A DNA stretch of 54,092 bases from Chara braunii (GCA_003427395.1 BFEA01000025.1:4912252-4966343), one strand, 5' to 3'. Positions 1 through 46,488 are shown, numbered from the stretch's first letter. The notes: generated by a model not told the origin, from the letters alone. Program-made: numbers and translations.

Positions 1-34
1 TGTTGCGCTAACCTCAACCCCACACACTCTGAAC
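1..34. repeat. Copy of an LTR-like repeat segment, artefactually joined
   Basis: These 34 bases are identical to 25835-25868, inside the repeat-derived block in intron 11. Here they run straight into a library adapter at 35-72, so their position at the left edge is probably not genomic. Confidence 0.8.
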
Positions 35-72
35 CTGTCTCTTATACACATCTAGATGTGTATAAGAGACAG
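35..72. other. Nextera mate-pair junction adapter left in the assembly
   Basis: The 19-base transposase mosaic end ctgtctcttatacacatct (35-53) is followed directly by its exact reverse complement (54-72). This 38-base palindrome is the known circularisation junction of Nextera mate-pair libraries. It is not biological, and the sequence left of it need not be adjacent to the sequence right of it. Confidence 0.96.
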
Positions 73-930
73 GAGAGAGAGAGAGAGAGAGAGAGAGAGC
101 ATACCTGTACTTGACTGGATGGATGCCTTAAATGCATTGTCAGGTGGCGTGCTGTTACGCCCCTCCTCCTCCTTCTCCTCCTCCTTGAAACGTCCCCTGT
201 CCCCTCGATCCGAAAGCGCAATCCTCCCCTCCGCCGCCCACCATCCCCGCCTCCACCTCTCCTCTTCCCGCCATCTTCCTCTGCCCGGCTTCCACAATGT
301 TTACCTACAAGCTGCGTCCTCCATGTTTTGATCGCCTACCACGATCCTGGCCTTTCTCCTCCTCCTCCTCCGATCCTGGCCTTTCTCCTCCTCCTCCTCT
401 TCCTCCTTTTTCCCTTGCCTCTCCATCTTTTGGCATCCAATCGCAATATCCGTCTACACCTGCTTTACCCATCCCTATCTTCCCATGGAAGCTGATTGGG
501 ATGAGAAAGGAGGAGAGAACCGAGAACGACAACTACTTTGTCTTTCTACCAGCGAGTCAGCCGAGGAGGAGAAGGGGTAGAGAGATGGCGATGCCGACGG
601 CCGGAGCCAGATCAGAGGGGGGTAGGAGGTTATGGGGGTTTCATTTTCGTTTCTATTTCGCTTCACCGTGCTCCTCTCCTGACCATCTTTCGCTTCCATG
701 CTTCTTCTGTTGTCCTCCACGTCATCATTCCCCTCCGCTCCACTCTCCACGTCATTTCCCCTCTCCGCTCCCCCTCCCTCGTCTGCCTCTGCATATGTCC
801 AGTTCCGGGTGGAAGCCTCGAAGGGCAGTATCCTCCCGCCTCCTGCAGAGAACGGGAAAGGACGAGAATGGAGAAGCGATGATGATTCGAGATAAGATGG
901 GAGGAAGAGTAGAGGGAGAAGAGATTTAAG
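73..930. repeat. GA microsatellite followed by pyrimidine-rich low-complexity 5' flank
   Basis: A short (GA)n at about 73-99 leads into a long stretch of ctcc/ttcctcc triplet-like pyrimidine runs (about 160-450 and 690-830). Open frames exist on both strands but are Ser/Pro/Leu or Glu/Arg low complexity, as expected from CT/GA bias. I see no supported gene. Confidence 0.6.
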
Positions 931-1338
931 TGATGAAGATGACGACGATTGCTGGTTAGGAAGATGAGGAGCAAGCGAAACGTCAAGAAGTTGGGAAGGT
1001 GAAAAAGGGGAGGAGGGGGAGGCTATGGTGGTGATTGCGGTTATCTTTCTCTTTGTTGATTCCCCGTTTCGCTTGCTGTTTTGCTTTGCAATGGTCCTTC
1101 ATCATCTTTCTCTTCCATGTCCTTTTCTCTATGTCATCTTTCTTCTCCGCTTCTCCACGTCATCCTTGTCCTCCGCTCAATGCTTCTGCCTCCGACGCAA
1201 TATCTCTCGGCCGCCGGGAGAGAGTGCGGGAAACTCAATCATCACACTCACCCTGAGGCTAGTAAGACTACTAGGGTTTTCATGTTTTCGTTATTCTCCA
1301 CCTCTTTCACCTCCTGCTGATGCTGCTTACTGGCTGGT

Positions 1339-1346
<8 letters not shown>

Positions 1347-1382
<36 letters not shown>
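1347..1382. repeat. (GA)n microsatellite
   Basis: Uninterrupted AG dinucleotides of about 36 bases within the intergenic 5' flank. The surrounding 930-2700 is alternately CT-rich and purine-rich and has no recognisable gene. Confidence 0.9.
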
Positions 1383-1385
<3 letters not shown>

Positions 1386-2730
1386 CATATGCCCGCGGTG
1401 CCTCCCACTGCTCCATCTTCCCGCGATCCCTTCCCCGTCTTCCCCCTCCCCCCTCTCTCCCCCACATCTCCTCCGCGTCTAACCCATCGCCTCCTCATCT
1501 CCCTGGCCCCCCCACTACTACTCTCCTCCATTCTTGTATGTGATCTAGCTTCCCAAGTTTGCGTTCAATATTTTGGGGCTTATTATAACAATCGGATAGC
1601 ATTGTGATTGACCCAATTATACCTCTGAATGTACCTGACCCAATTATACCTCTGAACGTCCCTTGCGAGCCTCATGAGCGCTTTCTACAATTACTAGGCG
1701 TTTTGCTATTCAGAGCTAATTTACAGCCAGCGGTGCTTGGGCATTCGATTTTGCGCCGCTCTCTCTCTCTCTCTCTAACTTCCGTTGGACTCTCTGATGT
1801 AATGAGCTCCACGTCTGTGATTGGCAACTGTTCAGCATGTGCGATTTTGCGAATTATTACTGTATTATTATTCCATAAATGAAAGCTTTTATGGAATGGA
1901 ATAATAGATAACACCCTGCTCTTATCTATTCAGCTTGGCTATTGTGGTGAATGACTTGATTACAAAACTGCTATTGATATGCTGCGGCGGGGGAACGGGG
2001 TGTGGAAGTGGCTTTGCGAGGGGAGGGGATAACGTTGAGCGGCAAGGAGTAGTGTTGAAAAGGGGAGGGCGGGAATGGGAGTGTGGGAGAAATGTGTCAG
2101 CGAACGCAGAAAGGGGAGAAAAGCGGAAAGAACATGGGGATAGCGTCGTAACATGGGTAGGAGGGCGTAGAGGCGTATAAAGGGGAGCAATAGAAAAAGC
2201 ACCAGCTGAAGGAGGAGAGAAAGTATGCGTGTGGGAAGAGCATTCAAAAAGGGTTAGGAGGCAGGAAGAGGGAGAACGAAGAGGCGGTTACAGCATTCCA
2301 GTAGAGAGGACTGTGGAGAAAAGCGTTCGTAATAGGTGTAAGGAGGGTGGATAGCGGGAAAGAGTTTTGGGAGAAAGGAGTGGAAATCCTGGGAGGAGGT
2401 GGGAGGGGTGAAAATGTGGGTGGGATAAATCTTCGAAATCATGAAAGGAGGGGTAGGGAGGAAAAGATGTGCCGGTGAAGCGTCGCAATAAGTGTTCGCG
2501 GATGGGGATAGGGGGAGAAGGTGGGAAAAGCCTCGCAATAGGGTTTGGCAGGGGGGGCGGGGAATAGGGTGGAGGGAAGCGTCAAGATCGCAAGAGGGGG
2601 TCATGGAGGAAATCTGCAAAACCTCGAAGCCGCAAAAGGGTGGCGCGAGGGGGGGTGGAGGCAAAGGCATAGGCGAAGAGAGTCGCAATAGCAAATGGAG
2701 AGAGCAGGCTTACTTAGCGCCCGCGCGCGC

Positions 2731-2781
2731 TAGAGAGAGAGAGAGAGAGAGTACGTTGCGCGCGCTCGAGAGAAAGAGAGG

Positions 2782-2844
<63 letters not shown>
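2731..2844. repeat. Pair of (GA)n microsatellites
   Basis: GA runs at about 2731-2750 and 2784-2844, separated by an imperfect cgcgctcgagagaaag spacer. They lie at the end of a strongly G/A-biased stretch (about 2000-2700). Confidence 0.9.
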
Positions 2845-2849
<5 letters not shown>

Positions 2850-3064
2850 CCGCCTTGTGATGTGCATGTTTTACACCAATGAGGGGATGACCCATTGGCG
2901 AATGAAAAGCGCAGGGAGAGGGGTTGTAGCCACCAAGTGTATGATGGAGTTGCCTGCGACACATCTGGATATATAGCGGCAAGCAGATGGGGTGGAGGAT
3001 GAGGTGTGTAATGGCGGATAAACCATAATGTGTGGGTGGAGGGTACGGCGACGAGGGGGAGGCG

Positions 3065-3066
<2 letters not shown>

Positions 3067-3098
<32 letters not shown>

Positions 3099-3171
3099 GC
3101 AATAATAGACAACACGTGCGAGGTTTTACTTTCGCAGTATACACGTCCTGTCCATGGCATGCGACAACTGT

Positions 3172-3247
<76 letters not shown>
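3067..3247. repeat. Two (GA)n microsatellites
   Basis: GA runs at 3067-3094 and about 3173-3247 (roughly 75 bases), with a unique spacer between. They are part of a cluster of five GA arrays within 2 kb upstream of the U2AF65 gene. Confidence 0.9.
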
Positions 3248-3249
<2 letters not shown>

Positions 3250-3689
3250 CTATTCGTTAAAAGGCGAAAGAAAACAGAACGACAGGGTAGGGGAAACAAT
3301 CAAGGAGGATATCATGGGGTGTACAGATGTGGAGGAGGAAGAGTGGGAGACTGAATGATGAGAAGGGATGGAAAACAGTCGGGAAGACACAGGTTTTTCT
3401 TGTTTCCGTTGGTGTAAATTTTATTTTACATACATTACATTTCTCTCCTCTTTTGTTTTCTGAGAAACTACATTTCATTCCATTGAATCCTCTTTTCTTT
3501 TTGGGCGAAGCCACCACAGGTCATCTTCTTTTCTTTTTTTTTTTTTTTTTTTTTTTTTGCCACCACAGGTCATCTAGTTATCCCCCACTTTACTTCCGAA
3601 CTTCTCTCTAGGCGAAAAAGAGGAAGCAACTTCATTGTGAAATCCCCTTAAAGGGGCGTCTAAGGCAGTTAGGGGGGGTTTTGACGAAA

Positions 3690-3890
3690 GTGTCCCTTTG
3701 CCTCATGTGAGCTACAGTCTTCCCCCGAATACAACGCACGGTCATTATAGCTGTATTTGATGCATCTTTCAGTCTAGATACAGCTATAAATACCGTACGT
3801 TGTATTCGGGGGAAGACTGCAGCATGCATGTGTCAAAGAAGTGTCCCTTTAACTCATGGGTTGTGTTAGCATGCATGTGTCAAAGGAGTT
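3690..3890 (+). repeat. Short tandem duplication carrying a fold-back MITE in one copy
   Basis: The segment starting gtgtcccttt and ending agcatgcatgtgtcaaag occurs twice (about 3690-3840 and 3840-3890). The first copy is interrupted by the hairpin element at 3714-3820. The second is uninterrupted and serves as a natural empty site. Confidence 0.75.
3714..3820. mobile_element. TA-type fold-back MITE, copy H1
   Basis: A near-perfect hairpin of about 107 bases. The left arm begins cagtcttcccccgaatacaa and the right arm ends with its reverse complement, with a short central spacer. The left flank is TA; the right flank is CA where the empty site has TA, so it probably reflects a mutated TA target duplication. 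Length, inverted ends and TA target point to a Tc1/mariner-type non-autonomous element. Related copies are listed below. Confidence 0.85.
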
Positions 3891-4980
3891 AACTTGAATG
3901 GCACTTGTTCTGTTCTTGCTGTGGGAATTTGTTTGTTGGAAATTGAAGGAGCTACGTACGGTACGGTACGGTAGCTCTCTTCTCCACCCTTTCTCTACCA
4001 CCACCCGTTTTGCGCCTTCCTCTCAGGTGTTTCTGTTCGTTCTACTTGAGAAGTTCTCTGTTGTTCCGAGGTTTGTTCCACTTCTTGATATCTTTTCTTG
4101 TATCGTATATTTCAGTTTTTAATTTGGTCGTCGTCGATAAACTGAAAGAACAAATTTCAGTTGCATCTGAGTCTTTTTCTTTCTGTTCATTGACAACATT
4201 TCAGTTTATGCCAAACTGAATGCTAAACTCAGAATTGTTATGTTGAAATCCTCAAGGATGTTTTTGGACTATCAGGCCAAAACACTCTTTTTTTTTGTGG
4301 GGATCAACTGAAAAGTTGAAAAGTGGACTGAAAATGTTTTGAGATAATCTTTCTTCGAACTGAATTTTTTTTTTTTTTTGCTGAAATTTGACTGTCGTGT
4401 GGGGTTTAGCACCAAAAAAAAATTTTCAGCACAAAAAAGTTATGTCTCATTGGTCGTCTTGTTCCTTTTCACGTTGGATTGCTCCCTGCTCCTCGCGCTC
4501 AGGAGTTGACATCAAGGAGTTTGACAAGAAGAAAGGAGCTGGACAGGGTGAAGGGTGAAATTCCAAGGGAACGCGTAGAGGAGTCCATCAAGGAAGGCGG
4601 TGAGAGAAGGAAGGGGGAGTAGTATTATTGAGGGGTCAAGAGAGGGTGGCGGTGGACGCCCACAGCTTATCTGGGGGTAAACTGGGGGTGCTGGTGAAGT
4701 TGTGTGAGGATTGCAATGAACAAGGAGACAGGCAAATTGGAACAAGAGCTGTTAAAGAGAGCGGTTGGGTGAGGGTGGGAGAGGTGGGAGAGGGAAGAGC
4801 GGGGGGAGAGGGAGGTGGAGTTTTTGCCGCAGAATCACGTCGGTTGCCCTTGCGCCAGTGATCGTCGTCATTAGGGCGGCAATGACGATTGGCATCTAGT
4901 GATTTCTGAAGGCAATACAATTTTGGACTAGTCCTCCTGCTGTCTCCGCTTGCGCGGCATCTCGTGTGATTGCCAGTTGT

Positions 4981-38894
<33,914 letters not shown>

Positions 38895-40389
38895 TTAGGT
38901 ACACACTGCCGTAGGAGATCTGCGCGGATGCTGTTTGGGGTTAGGAATGGAGAAGGGGTAAAAATTTTGCAGATTAGTTTTTTCTGCTTCCCGGTCTTTT
39001 GATATCCGAGAGTGAATGTTCTGGTTATCGGAACGCAGGTGTCTTGAGAGCCAGTGTTAACCGAACATATGCATCGGCAGCAGCATGCGGGCAGATACGC
39101 ACGCACGCACCAGTAAATTGGCTGCACATTATACTAATCAGCGATTGGGAATGTGCATGGTTTTATTTCTTGTTAAGTAGTGAGAATGGGGAGTGTTCTC
39201 TCTTGTTATATGTGAATATACATATTTGCTATGTCATGTAATCCACAGGGCTTGCTGCTGCAGCTGTCCCGTGTCCTCGAAGATTTCATTTGCCTTTTGC
39301 AAGGCCTCTCCTGTAATTTAGGCCCTGGAAGATTACTTTCAGGATGCCGCAATGTCTCGTCTTCGACTCCTGAAAAAATGATGCTAGGCTATTATGGAGC
39401 CCATTGTTATCGTCTGTTCTGCCCGGTACCACAGATCAGGAAATTAATTTAGGCCCTGGAAGATTACTTTCAGGCTATTATTGATGTCCTGGTGGTTACT
39501 CTGGGGTGTGGTTACCTGATATTTGTTGGCTGAGGTTGCTGGAATACCATATTTAGCGTTCGATGGTGCAGATTAGGAAACTAGGAATGCTGCGTTTGTT
39601 CTTGAAGAGAGCGATGGAAATCGGGACGGATGTGAGTGAGGTTTTAACAGGTTGAAGCCTTTAAGGGCAAACGTTCTTCAGCAAAATGTGCTCTCACAGT
39701 GCATGGTTTAGCTTTGTCCGCCCCTGGACATATGCATGGTTCATATGGAAGATTCTCATGTGGCTTTTGCTGAAGTCGAGGGTCTATGGAATTGCAATGC
39801 AGACCTTTTCACATATCTGATAACCAACGAACAGTTTGATCACTCCCTATCCTTTTTCTTCCCTCGTTTAATTAACACTGGTGGTGAGAGGATGCCAATT
39901 TAGAGGGACCTTCCTGCCATAATCGATTGCAGGTGACGATGATCGCGATTCAGAGGGATCTTGCTGCCATATCCTCTCTGCTGCTGGTCGTGCCTCGTCT
40001 TTTCCTCCTTTGTTGGCCCTACCCATCTTCAGTTCCATGGCACTTCCATCATAGGCCGGGGAACAGGCGTCGATTCGAAACGTCGACCCCAATGGCTTGG
40101 ATCTCCTAGGTTCGGGCAAAAATCCACGCCGGAAAAAGAAGCGAGGCTGTGGATTTTTGGCTCAGTAATTGGTCGGCCTTCATATACTCTCGACCCCGCT
40201 ATGCAAATCTTCTTGCCGATATGGTTAACTATGTACCGTCTTTAAAAATGTATTCGCCAAACAACAATTGTTCGGCAGGTCGTAGATTTAAGTGGCCAAT
40301 TAGCTGACTTTTTAATTTGTCAATAATACTCAATATTGTTTTACCAACTGCCTGGGCCATCTGGTTGTGGTTTTCAGACCACCAGTACA
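38895..40389. other. 3' flank of U2AF65, no gene recognised
   Basis: Presumed 3' UTR and downstream DNA. No AATAAA lies close to the stop. A 28-base direct repeat (atttaggccctggaagatta ctttcagg) occurs at about 39318 and 39449. The minus strand of 39868-40119 has an 83-codon open frame of unusual composition that I do not recognise and do not call a gene. Confidence 0.5.
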
Positions 40390-40398
40390 CTTCCCAGC

Positions 40399-40624
40399 AT
40401 ACTTGCAAGCAGACTCGTCCGGTCCGGTCCGCTTTGCCGCGTGCGGCATCCTCCCCCTGGACCAGACGGACCCGGACCAGACCGGACACCGCCTTTTTTT
40501 TTTTGGGGGGGGGGGGGGGGGGGCGTAACTGGTCGTCGGGCGCACATTCGTGCGCTGCCCGGGTCCGGTCCGCCTGTCTGCCGCACGTGCGGAACTGCCC
40601 GGACGGCGTCCGCTTGCAAGTATG
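40399..40624. mobile_element. GC-rich MITE with 9-bp target duplication
   Basis: About 226 bases with imperfect inverted ends (atacttgcaagcagactcgt / cggcgtccgcttgcaagtat; the inner ends are perfect over about 12 bp). It is flanked by cttcccagc on both sides (40390-40398 and 40625-40633). The interior is rich in ggtccggtccg, with a poly-T/poly-G tract at about 40495-40522. An 8-9-bp duplication suggests hAT or Mutator type. Confidence 0.8.
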
Positions 40625-40989
40625 CTTCCCAGCCATTTTTTCAAAGCTGCCGCTTGCATGCTGCTGCAACTTTCAAGGTTCGGCAGCCTGAGGGAGATGG
40701 CTGGCAGAGCAAACTAAAATGAGGCCCATGGCACTTTGTTGTTTTTTGGCATGCAAGGTGTTTTTGGACCTTGGGCAAAAGTGCCTCAGAAGCTTCTGGT
40801 TGGTCTTTGAATCATTTTTGTCGCGTGTATGTCAGATGCAGCATTGTGGAGACTTTTCCGCCCTTGCAGGACGCATCGGACGGAGTCATGTTGCCATGTC
40901 ACGTAACCGCGTACGCAGAGTCCACACCCCTGGTACACAACTCATATGCTCTGTCACTGTCGAATCGACGCCCTCACAAATCAAAAATA

Positions 40990-41372
40990 AAGGGGGGTAG
41001 GGGTTGTAGTGTTAGGGGGTGTTTCGTCCAAGTTGCCCTCGATACTGGTAGGGTGATGGTCCTGAGTGCTGGTCACACTGGGGTGTTAGTGGCAGGGTAG
41101 GGACGGTGCTTCCCACCCAAAAATTTTAAAAAGAAGGGTGGGGGTTAGGGGGTGTTTGTCACTGCTGTCTGGTGACTGCCCTCGATACTGGTAGGGCGAT
41201 GGCCCTGACTCTGAGGTAGGATAGTAGGGATAGGGGGTGCGTTGGGAGCATCAACGTGGGGAAGGGTAGGGAAGGTGGAATATCCTGTCAGGACAACCAC
41301 CGGCTGACTGTGGGTCTAGTCCTTGGCCTCAACAACACCATGGGCTAAAAAAAAAAAAAAAAAAAAAAAAAA
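40990..41372 (+). mobile_element. SINE family 2, 3' part with poly(A)
   Basis: Repeated ctcgatactggtagggtgat blocks lead to the end ctcaacaacaccatgggct followed by about 26 A. The same 3' terminus (ctctacaacatcctgggctt plus A-tail) is at 45376-45416. No coding sequence was seen. Confidence 0.55.
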
Positions 41373-41869
41373 GATGTGCTACAGCCAACCGGGGGGTAAC
41401 CGGTCCGGTTCCGGTTAGGGATGACCCCCGGGTCCTACCGAGTTTTCAGCACTGATGTAACCTGAACATTCAAAGGGTCAGCTGGCTCGATTTTGATTCT
41501 CAACTGTGCATGGGCAGTGTTCTGGCAGTGTGAGGTGGAACGGAGCTTTCGTTTGGGCAACAAAATGGGTCATATTGCAATCAGCACCAGAAGTTTTCTG
41601 GAGGATGAACGAGGCAGGAGAATGTCTATTTGAAAAATTGTTGGTGGCGTTATACTTATTGAAGGAGGCAAACCTACGGAATCTGTATCACTGTTTGGAC
41701 ATAGAGATTGTAGCAGTGCTATGAATGAAGTCTGGAATAGAGCTCGAGACTGGATGCTGAAAAACCTATATGGAATTCTCCTGTAAAGTAATATACAGAC
41801 AAGCTGAAAATAAAACAGTGGAATGGCTTATTAGGAGTAGACACGAGAAGAGAAGGGAGGCAATACTAT

Positions 41870-42350
41870 CACATTCACAGAGCACTGTCGTATTCATAGA
41901 GCATGACTTCGTCGAGCATCAAACAGAGCATGCATTTAGCAACGAGGTTAATGCTCGGAACTGTTGGACTTGGACACCCTCAAACCGATGCAAGAAACCT
42001 GCAATGATTAAAAGGTCACCATCACTATCATATTCATCGTATTTCACAAAGCACGAGATGGTCGAGAATGAAACAGAGCCTGCATTTAGCAAGTGTCTCG
42101 GAAACTCTCGAAGCAATGAAAGAAACTTGCAATGGTGGAAAGGTAGGCAACGGTATCGTACTCACAGAGCACGGCTTGGTCGAGCATGAAACAGAGCATG
42201 CCTTTAGCAATGCGGTTAATGCTCGAACTGTCGGACTCGGACACCGTCGAAGCGATGCAAGAGAGAAGCCTCGTAATGTTTGCAACTGGGAGTGTATGAT
42301 CGTAGGACACCCTCGAAGCGAGCATGAAACGGAGCATGCCTTTAGTGTAC
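41870..42350 (+). repeat. Degenerate tandem array, about 120-155-bp unit
   Basis: The core gagcatgaaacagagcatgc .tttagcaa recurs at about 41915, 42065, 42184 and 42321, with linked ctcggacaccgtcgaagcga tgcaag. It abuts the mitochondrial insertion on its right. Confidence 0.75.
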
Positions 42351-42576
42351 GATTGTATGTGGGTATATGCCCTTAAATTTGGTGTGAGCCCTCAAAGAAT
42401 ATATATAAACATTATGCAAACATATATTTAGTATTCTAACAATAATATTTTTCAAAAATAACAATATTTTGTTATTAAAGAAGTTCCATTTATGTAAACT
42501 GGATGATAATTGATTAAACAATGTTCAACTTTTGATTTTCAAATAAATATTTCCACACAAGAAAATTAATTTGTTA

Positions 42577-43053
<477 letters not shown>

Positions 43054-43214
43054 TTGATGAAGCACAACAAATTTAGATGTGTGCACCCCATGGAACATAT
43101 AAACTACTAGTTATTTAAGGAAAAAATGTGAAACAGAGAAATTTAGGGCTTCGTCGATGCATGATTGTTTAAATGATTCTATGTAACCTTTGCAATGTTT
43201 GTTTTGTAGTAGGC

Positions 43215-43625
43215 TGTTTTTCCGGCAGCCCTGGTGCCCGGCCGGGCATGACCCCCGGCCAGGGTTTTGGGCTGCCCCGGTGCAATAGCAAAGTAAAAAA
43301 TAAAAATAAACGGAAGTTGAAATATTTCAGAAAAATTAAATGTTGTGTAGAATTGCAATACAAAAAACTTTTGGTTGATGGTCACATCAGAATTCCTCAT
43401 TGAACCGGGGATAAAGGAAAGAAAATAACAAAATCACACTGAGGCACACCCCTTTAAACCCCCTTAGCCCCTTCAAAACAAATTTATACCCCCCTTCCTA
43501 CCCTTGGATAGCCAACTCTAAAAAAAGGAAAAAAACCTGTATTTGGGGTCATGTGGAAGACTGCAGAAAGACAATTTTATTTTTATTTTTTTGCACGCTC
43601 GGGTGCCCGGCCGGGCATGAAAATC
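43215..43625. mobile_element. GC-rich-ended, A/T-centred repeat (MITE-like)
   Basis: The motif ggtgcccggccgggcatga occurs at 43231-43251 and 43601-43620 around an A/T-rich middle. That middle resembles the centre of the 35328-35874 element (ttttggttgatggtcacatc agaattcc; cccttcaaaac). The boundaries are not resolved. Confidence 0.45.
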
Positions 43626-44175
43626 TTACTAGTTTTGTACTCCGGAGCTCGCTGATTTCGTTCGGTGGTCCCATGAACAGCCGAACGCATTCATCCATTC
43701 GGTCGTGCTGGGACCCATTGTGTTCGGTCCAATGCTGGATTTGGGTCCCCCACAGGCATTCCAATGGTGGATTTGGGTCCCCCACAGGCATTTGGCAAAT
43801 GTCAGTCTCATCAAGTCCTTCAATTCAACAAAAAGGTCAGACACCGTCCAACATTGAACAAACCCGAATAGATACCCTTGTGAGGGTGTTTACTCCGACA
43901 GGGTATCTTCAAAATAAGTTGTGTGAAAACACGACTCGGATAGTAGCACAAAATGTGAGGCCTTACTCTCTTGAGGTATGATGTGTCAAAATAAAGGATT
44001 GGAATGCTCAAAGAACATTCCAACATCGCCCTTTTGCCTCGTCCTTAAGTGTGATCTTGATCATGGAGGCCCCATGCTTCCGGTACACAATAGCCCCATA
44101 TGGTGGGATCACTATACAATAACTTGCGCCAAGAGACAACAAACTCGTTAAGAAAATAAACTGAGAAAAATAAAC

Positions 44176-45416
44176 TGGTTCAGTTGATGCACCGGTTGGA
44201 AATGCGCATTGTGGTATGAGGTTGCGGGTTCAAAACTCCGCAGCCTTACTAATGGACAGCGGCAGGGCGTTAGAATGACGCACAGTTGGACTTACTCCCC
44301 TGAGTTGACGCGGGTAAGCTAGTACAGACACTGCTTGCGCACCAACCAAGGGGAAGTCCATGGTTGTTGTATGTTGGGTTTGGGTTGTGGGATGTTTGTC
44401 TGACACTCTTGGTTCTAGTGGTTCTTTGCGGGCTTGGATGATTGTTAATTTGCCTTCCAGCCCGATATTGTGTACAAATCGTTCACTTTCCACAGTAGCT
44501 CGGTAGGTTCGATAAAAGATTGTATGAATGAGGTCGTGTGTTAAAAACTCGCTTACCTAATGGGAGGCAGGACCAATAGACTTACACACCGCCCATAGAC
44601 TCAGGAACGGCTGATAAGAGTGAGACTTAGTACAGACTGTGGTCGGTGTTGGTAGGTTTTTTAGGGTAAGATTAAAGTAGGGGAACCCGTTGCTACCTAG
44701 AGATATGGGGGGATCGGCCATCAGACACGAGAGGGGTTAGGATGAGGGTTTCCCTTAGGACAACTCGCTTGTGGAATTGAAATGTTTGATGAGAGTGAGA
44801 CTTAGTACAATCCACGGTCGATGTCTGTCTGAACGAGGACCCTACAGAACGCCTGTGGAACGACGAACAGTTGATGAGAGTGAGACTTAGTACAATTTAT
44901 GGTCGGTGGTGGTAGGGCTCTTGTATCAATGGGGCTCTCGACAGGATTGGTTGGGTTGCTTGCCTCCTATGTTCGGTCAACAAACATATAGTAATGACAA
45001 CAGTGTGCATACGGAACAACCTAACAACAAACAACAGTAACAACAGTTGTGTACACAACGTAGGAACGCAAAATAGGTCCACCAGTGGGACTTGTAGTGA
45101 AATGTTTGTACCTAGCACCTGACCTATCTGGGCGACAAGGCCCGCACAAATATGTTTCGATCAGGGTTGAGTAGTGTGTGTTGGACTCAGCTTAGCCCTG
45201 CTATGTACAACCACGGTTCGGTCAGGTCAACCAACCCCAAGGCTGGAGGGTGACAATCTTGAGTGGTAGACACTAAGGTAGGATAGTGGGAGTAAGAGTG
45301 CGCCGAGAGAAAATTACGAAAGCGGCACGTTGGGAGGGAGTCCTATAGGATTAGGGGGCCTCTATGTCTGTAATCCAGCCTCTACAACATCCTGGGCTTA
45401 AAAAAAAAAAAAAAAA
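44176..45416 (+). mobile_element. SINE family 2 composite with tRNA-like heads and poly(A) end
   Basis: Two tRNA-like heads: ggttcagttgatg plus B-box-like gcgggttcaaaactcc (44176-44240), and tagctcggtagg plus gtgttaaaaactcg (44494-44551). The body motif gagtgagacttagtacaat recurs near 44612, 44794 and 44879. The end ctacaacatcctgggctt plus A-run lies at 45386-45416. It may be several nested copies. Confidence 0.55.
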
Positions 45417-45419
45417 ATC

Positions 45420-46425
45420 ATAAAAAAAAAGAAGGTCTGATCACAAATAATTAACCTAGACAAAGTAAATGTACATAACGAAAACAACAGTTTTTTACCG
45501 AAAATAAATGGAATAAGTCAGTCTAAATCCAACACAAAATAAGAGTCATCCATGAGTTTCTAATACAGAATGTGAAATCGTTACAAATATTACCACCTTA
45601 AAATAATCTTCAAACGATGAAGCGAAGATGCACATCTGCACATATGCATATGCATGTGCACCCTAAATCACACTCTAACATAAAAGTGTGTGATTAATAA
45701 GAAAAGCTCCGACGCAGAAGCAAAGAGTTATTCAGCGGATAACTCATCAACCACATAGAAAAAACGTGTACTTCGAAGGCCGGTAGTTAAACCTTGTGGA
45801 ACCGTTTGAAGAGCAAAAAGAAAAATAAAATACCAAGTAGGCGAAGGTCGTGCACGAAGTTGTGCTCACGCTAATATTCAAAAAAAAAAATCTAACTACT
45901 ATTGTGACATGTTTCAGGTTTTTGTTATTCGTGTTTTTTTTTTCTTCTTCTTTTTTGGTGCCCTGTTAGGGAGGTACGGTGCGGTCCACGGGCTGCTGAT
46001 ACTTTTTGGAGGAGGGCATGCCTGCACTACTACTTTGCAGAATGTACGAATCTGCTTTCCCATCCTAAGTACAATTTCAATTTTTATTTTTATTTTTTTC
46101 GTGGACTTGACACCCGTACAGTAACGCCCTTACTCACGACATACCTACACAACAACTTTGAGGTAGGTATCTACAAGTTATCACGTCCAAAGGGTTTTTT
46201 TTTTTTTTTTTTTTTTTTGTGGTTGTGAGAGCGTATTTTTTCGAAAGTTTAACCGTGTTCCCCCCCCCCCCTTTTTTCACAAGAGCACTAGAAAAGAAAT
46301 GAAACGGACCCCAAACTCAACAAAACTTATGCGCAACGAAAATAAAGGTTGACAAAAATAGGCTCGGAGGTAGTGATGGTTAAATGAAATAAAAATCGCA
46401 GGAGGTTGTTCGTTTGTTTGTTTCC
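45420..46425. other. A/T-rich intergenic DNA, nothing recognised
   Basis: Contains poly-T tracts (46195-46219) and a C run (46261-46271). No credible gene or RNA was seen. Confidence 0.5.
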
Positions 46426-46429
46426 AATG

Positions 46430-46488
46430 GGATTGGAACTCGGCTCTGTATTTCAATAGTTCCGGGTGTACTAACAGAATTAGGCCCT
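46430..46488 (-). mobile_element. tRNA-derived SINE head, copy S5 (decayed)
   Basis: The minus strand reads ctgttagtacacccggaact attgaaatacagagccgagt tccaatcc, matching the S1/S3 head with a broken A box. Confidence 0.5.

Noticed and set aside
297-929. 210-codon open frame on the plus strand
   Set aside because: Composition follows the pyrimidine-rich low-complexity DNA (Ser/Pro/Leu). Overlapping frames on both strands are equally long, and there is no domain.
2710-3160. Open frames of 108-148 codons over GA arrays
   Set aside because: They are SLSLSL or REREREER translations of microsatellites.
39868-40119. 83-codon minus-strand frame downstream of U2AF65
   Set aside because: Unusual composition but no homology that I recognise; not long enough to support alone.
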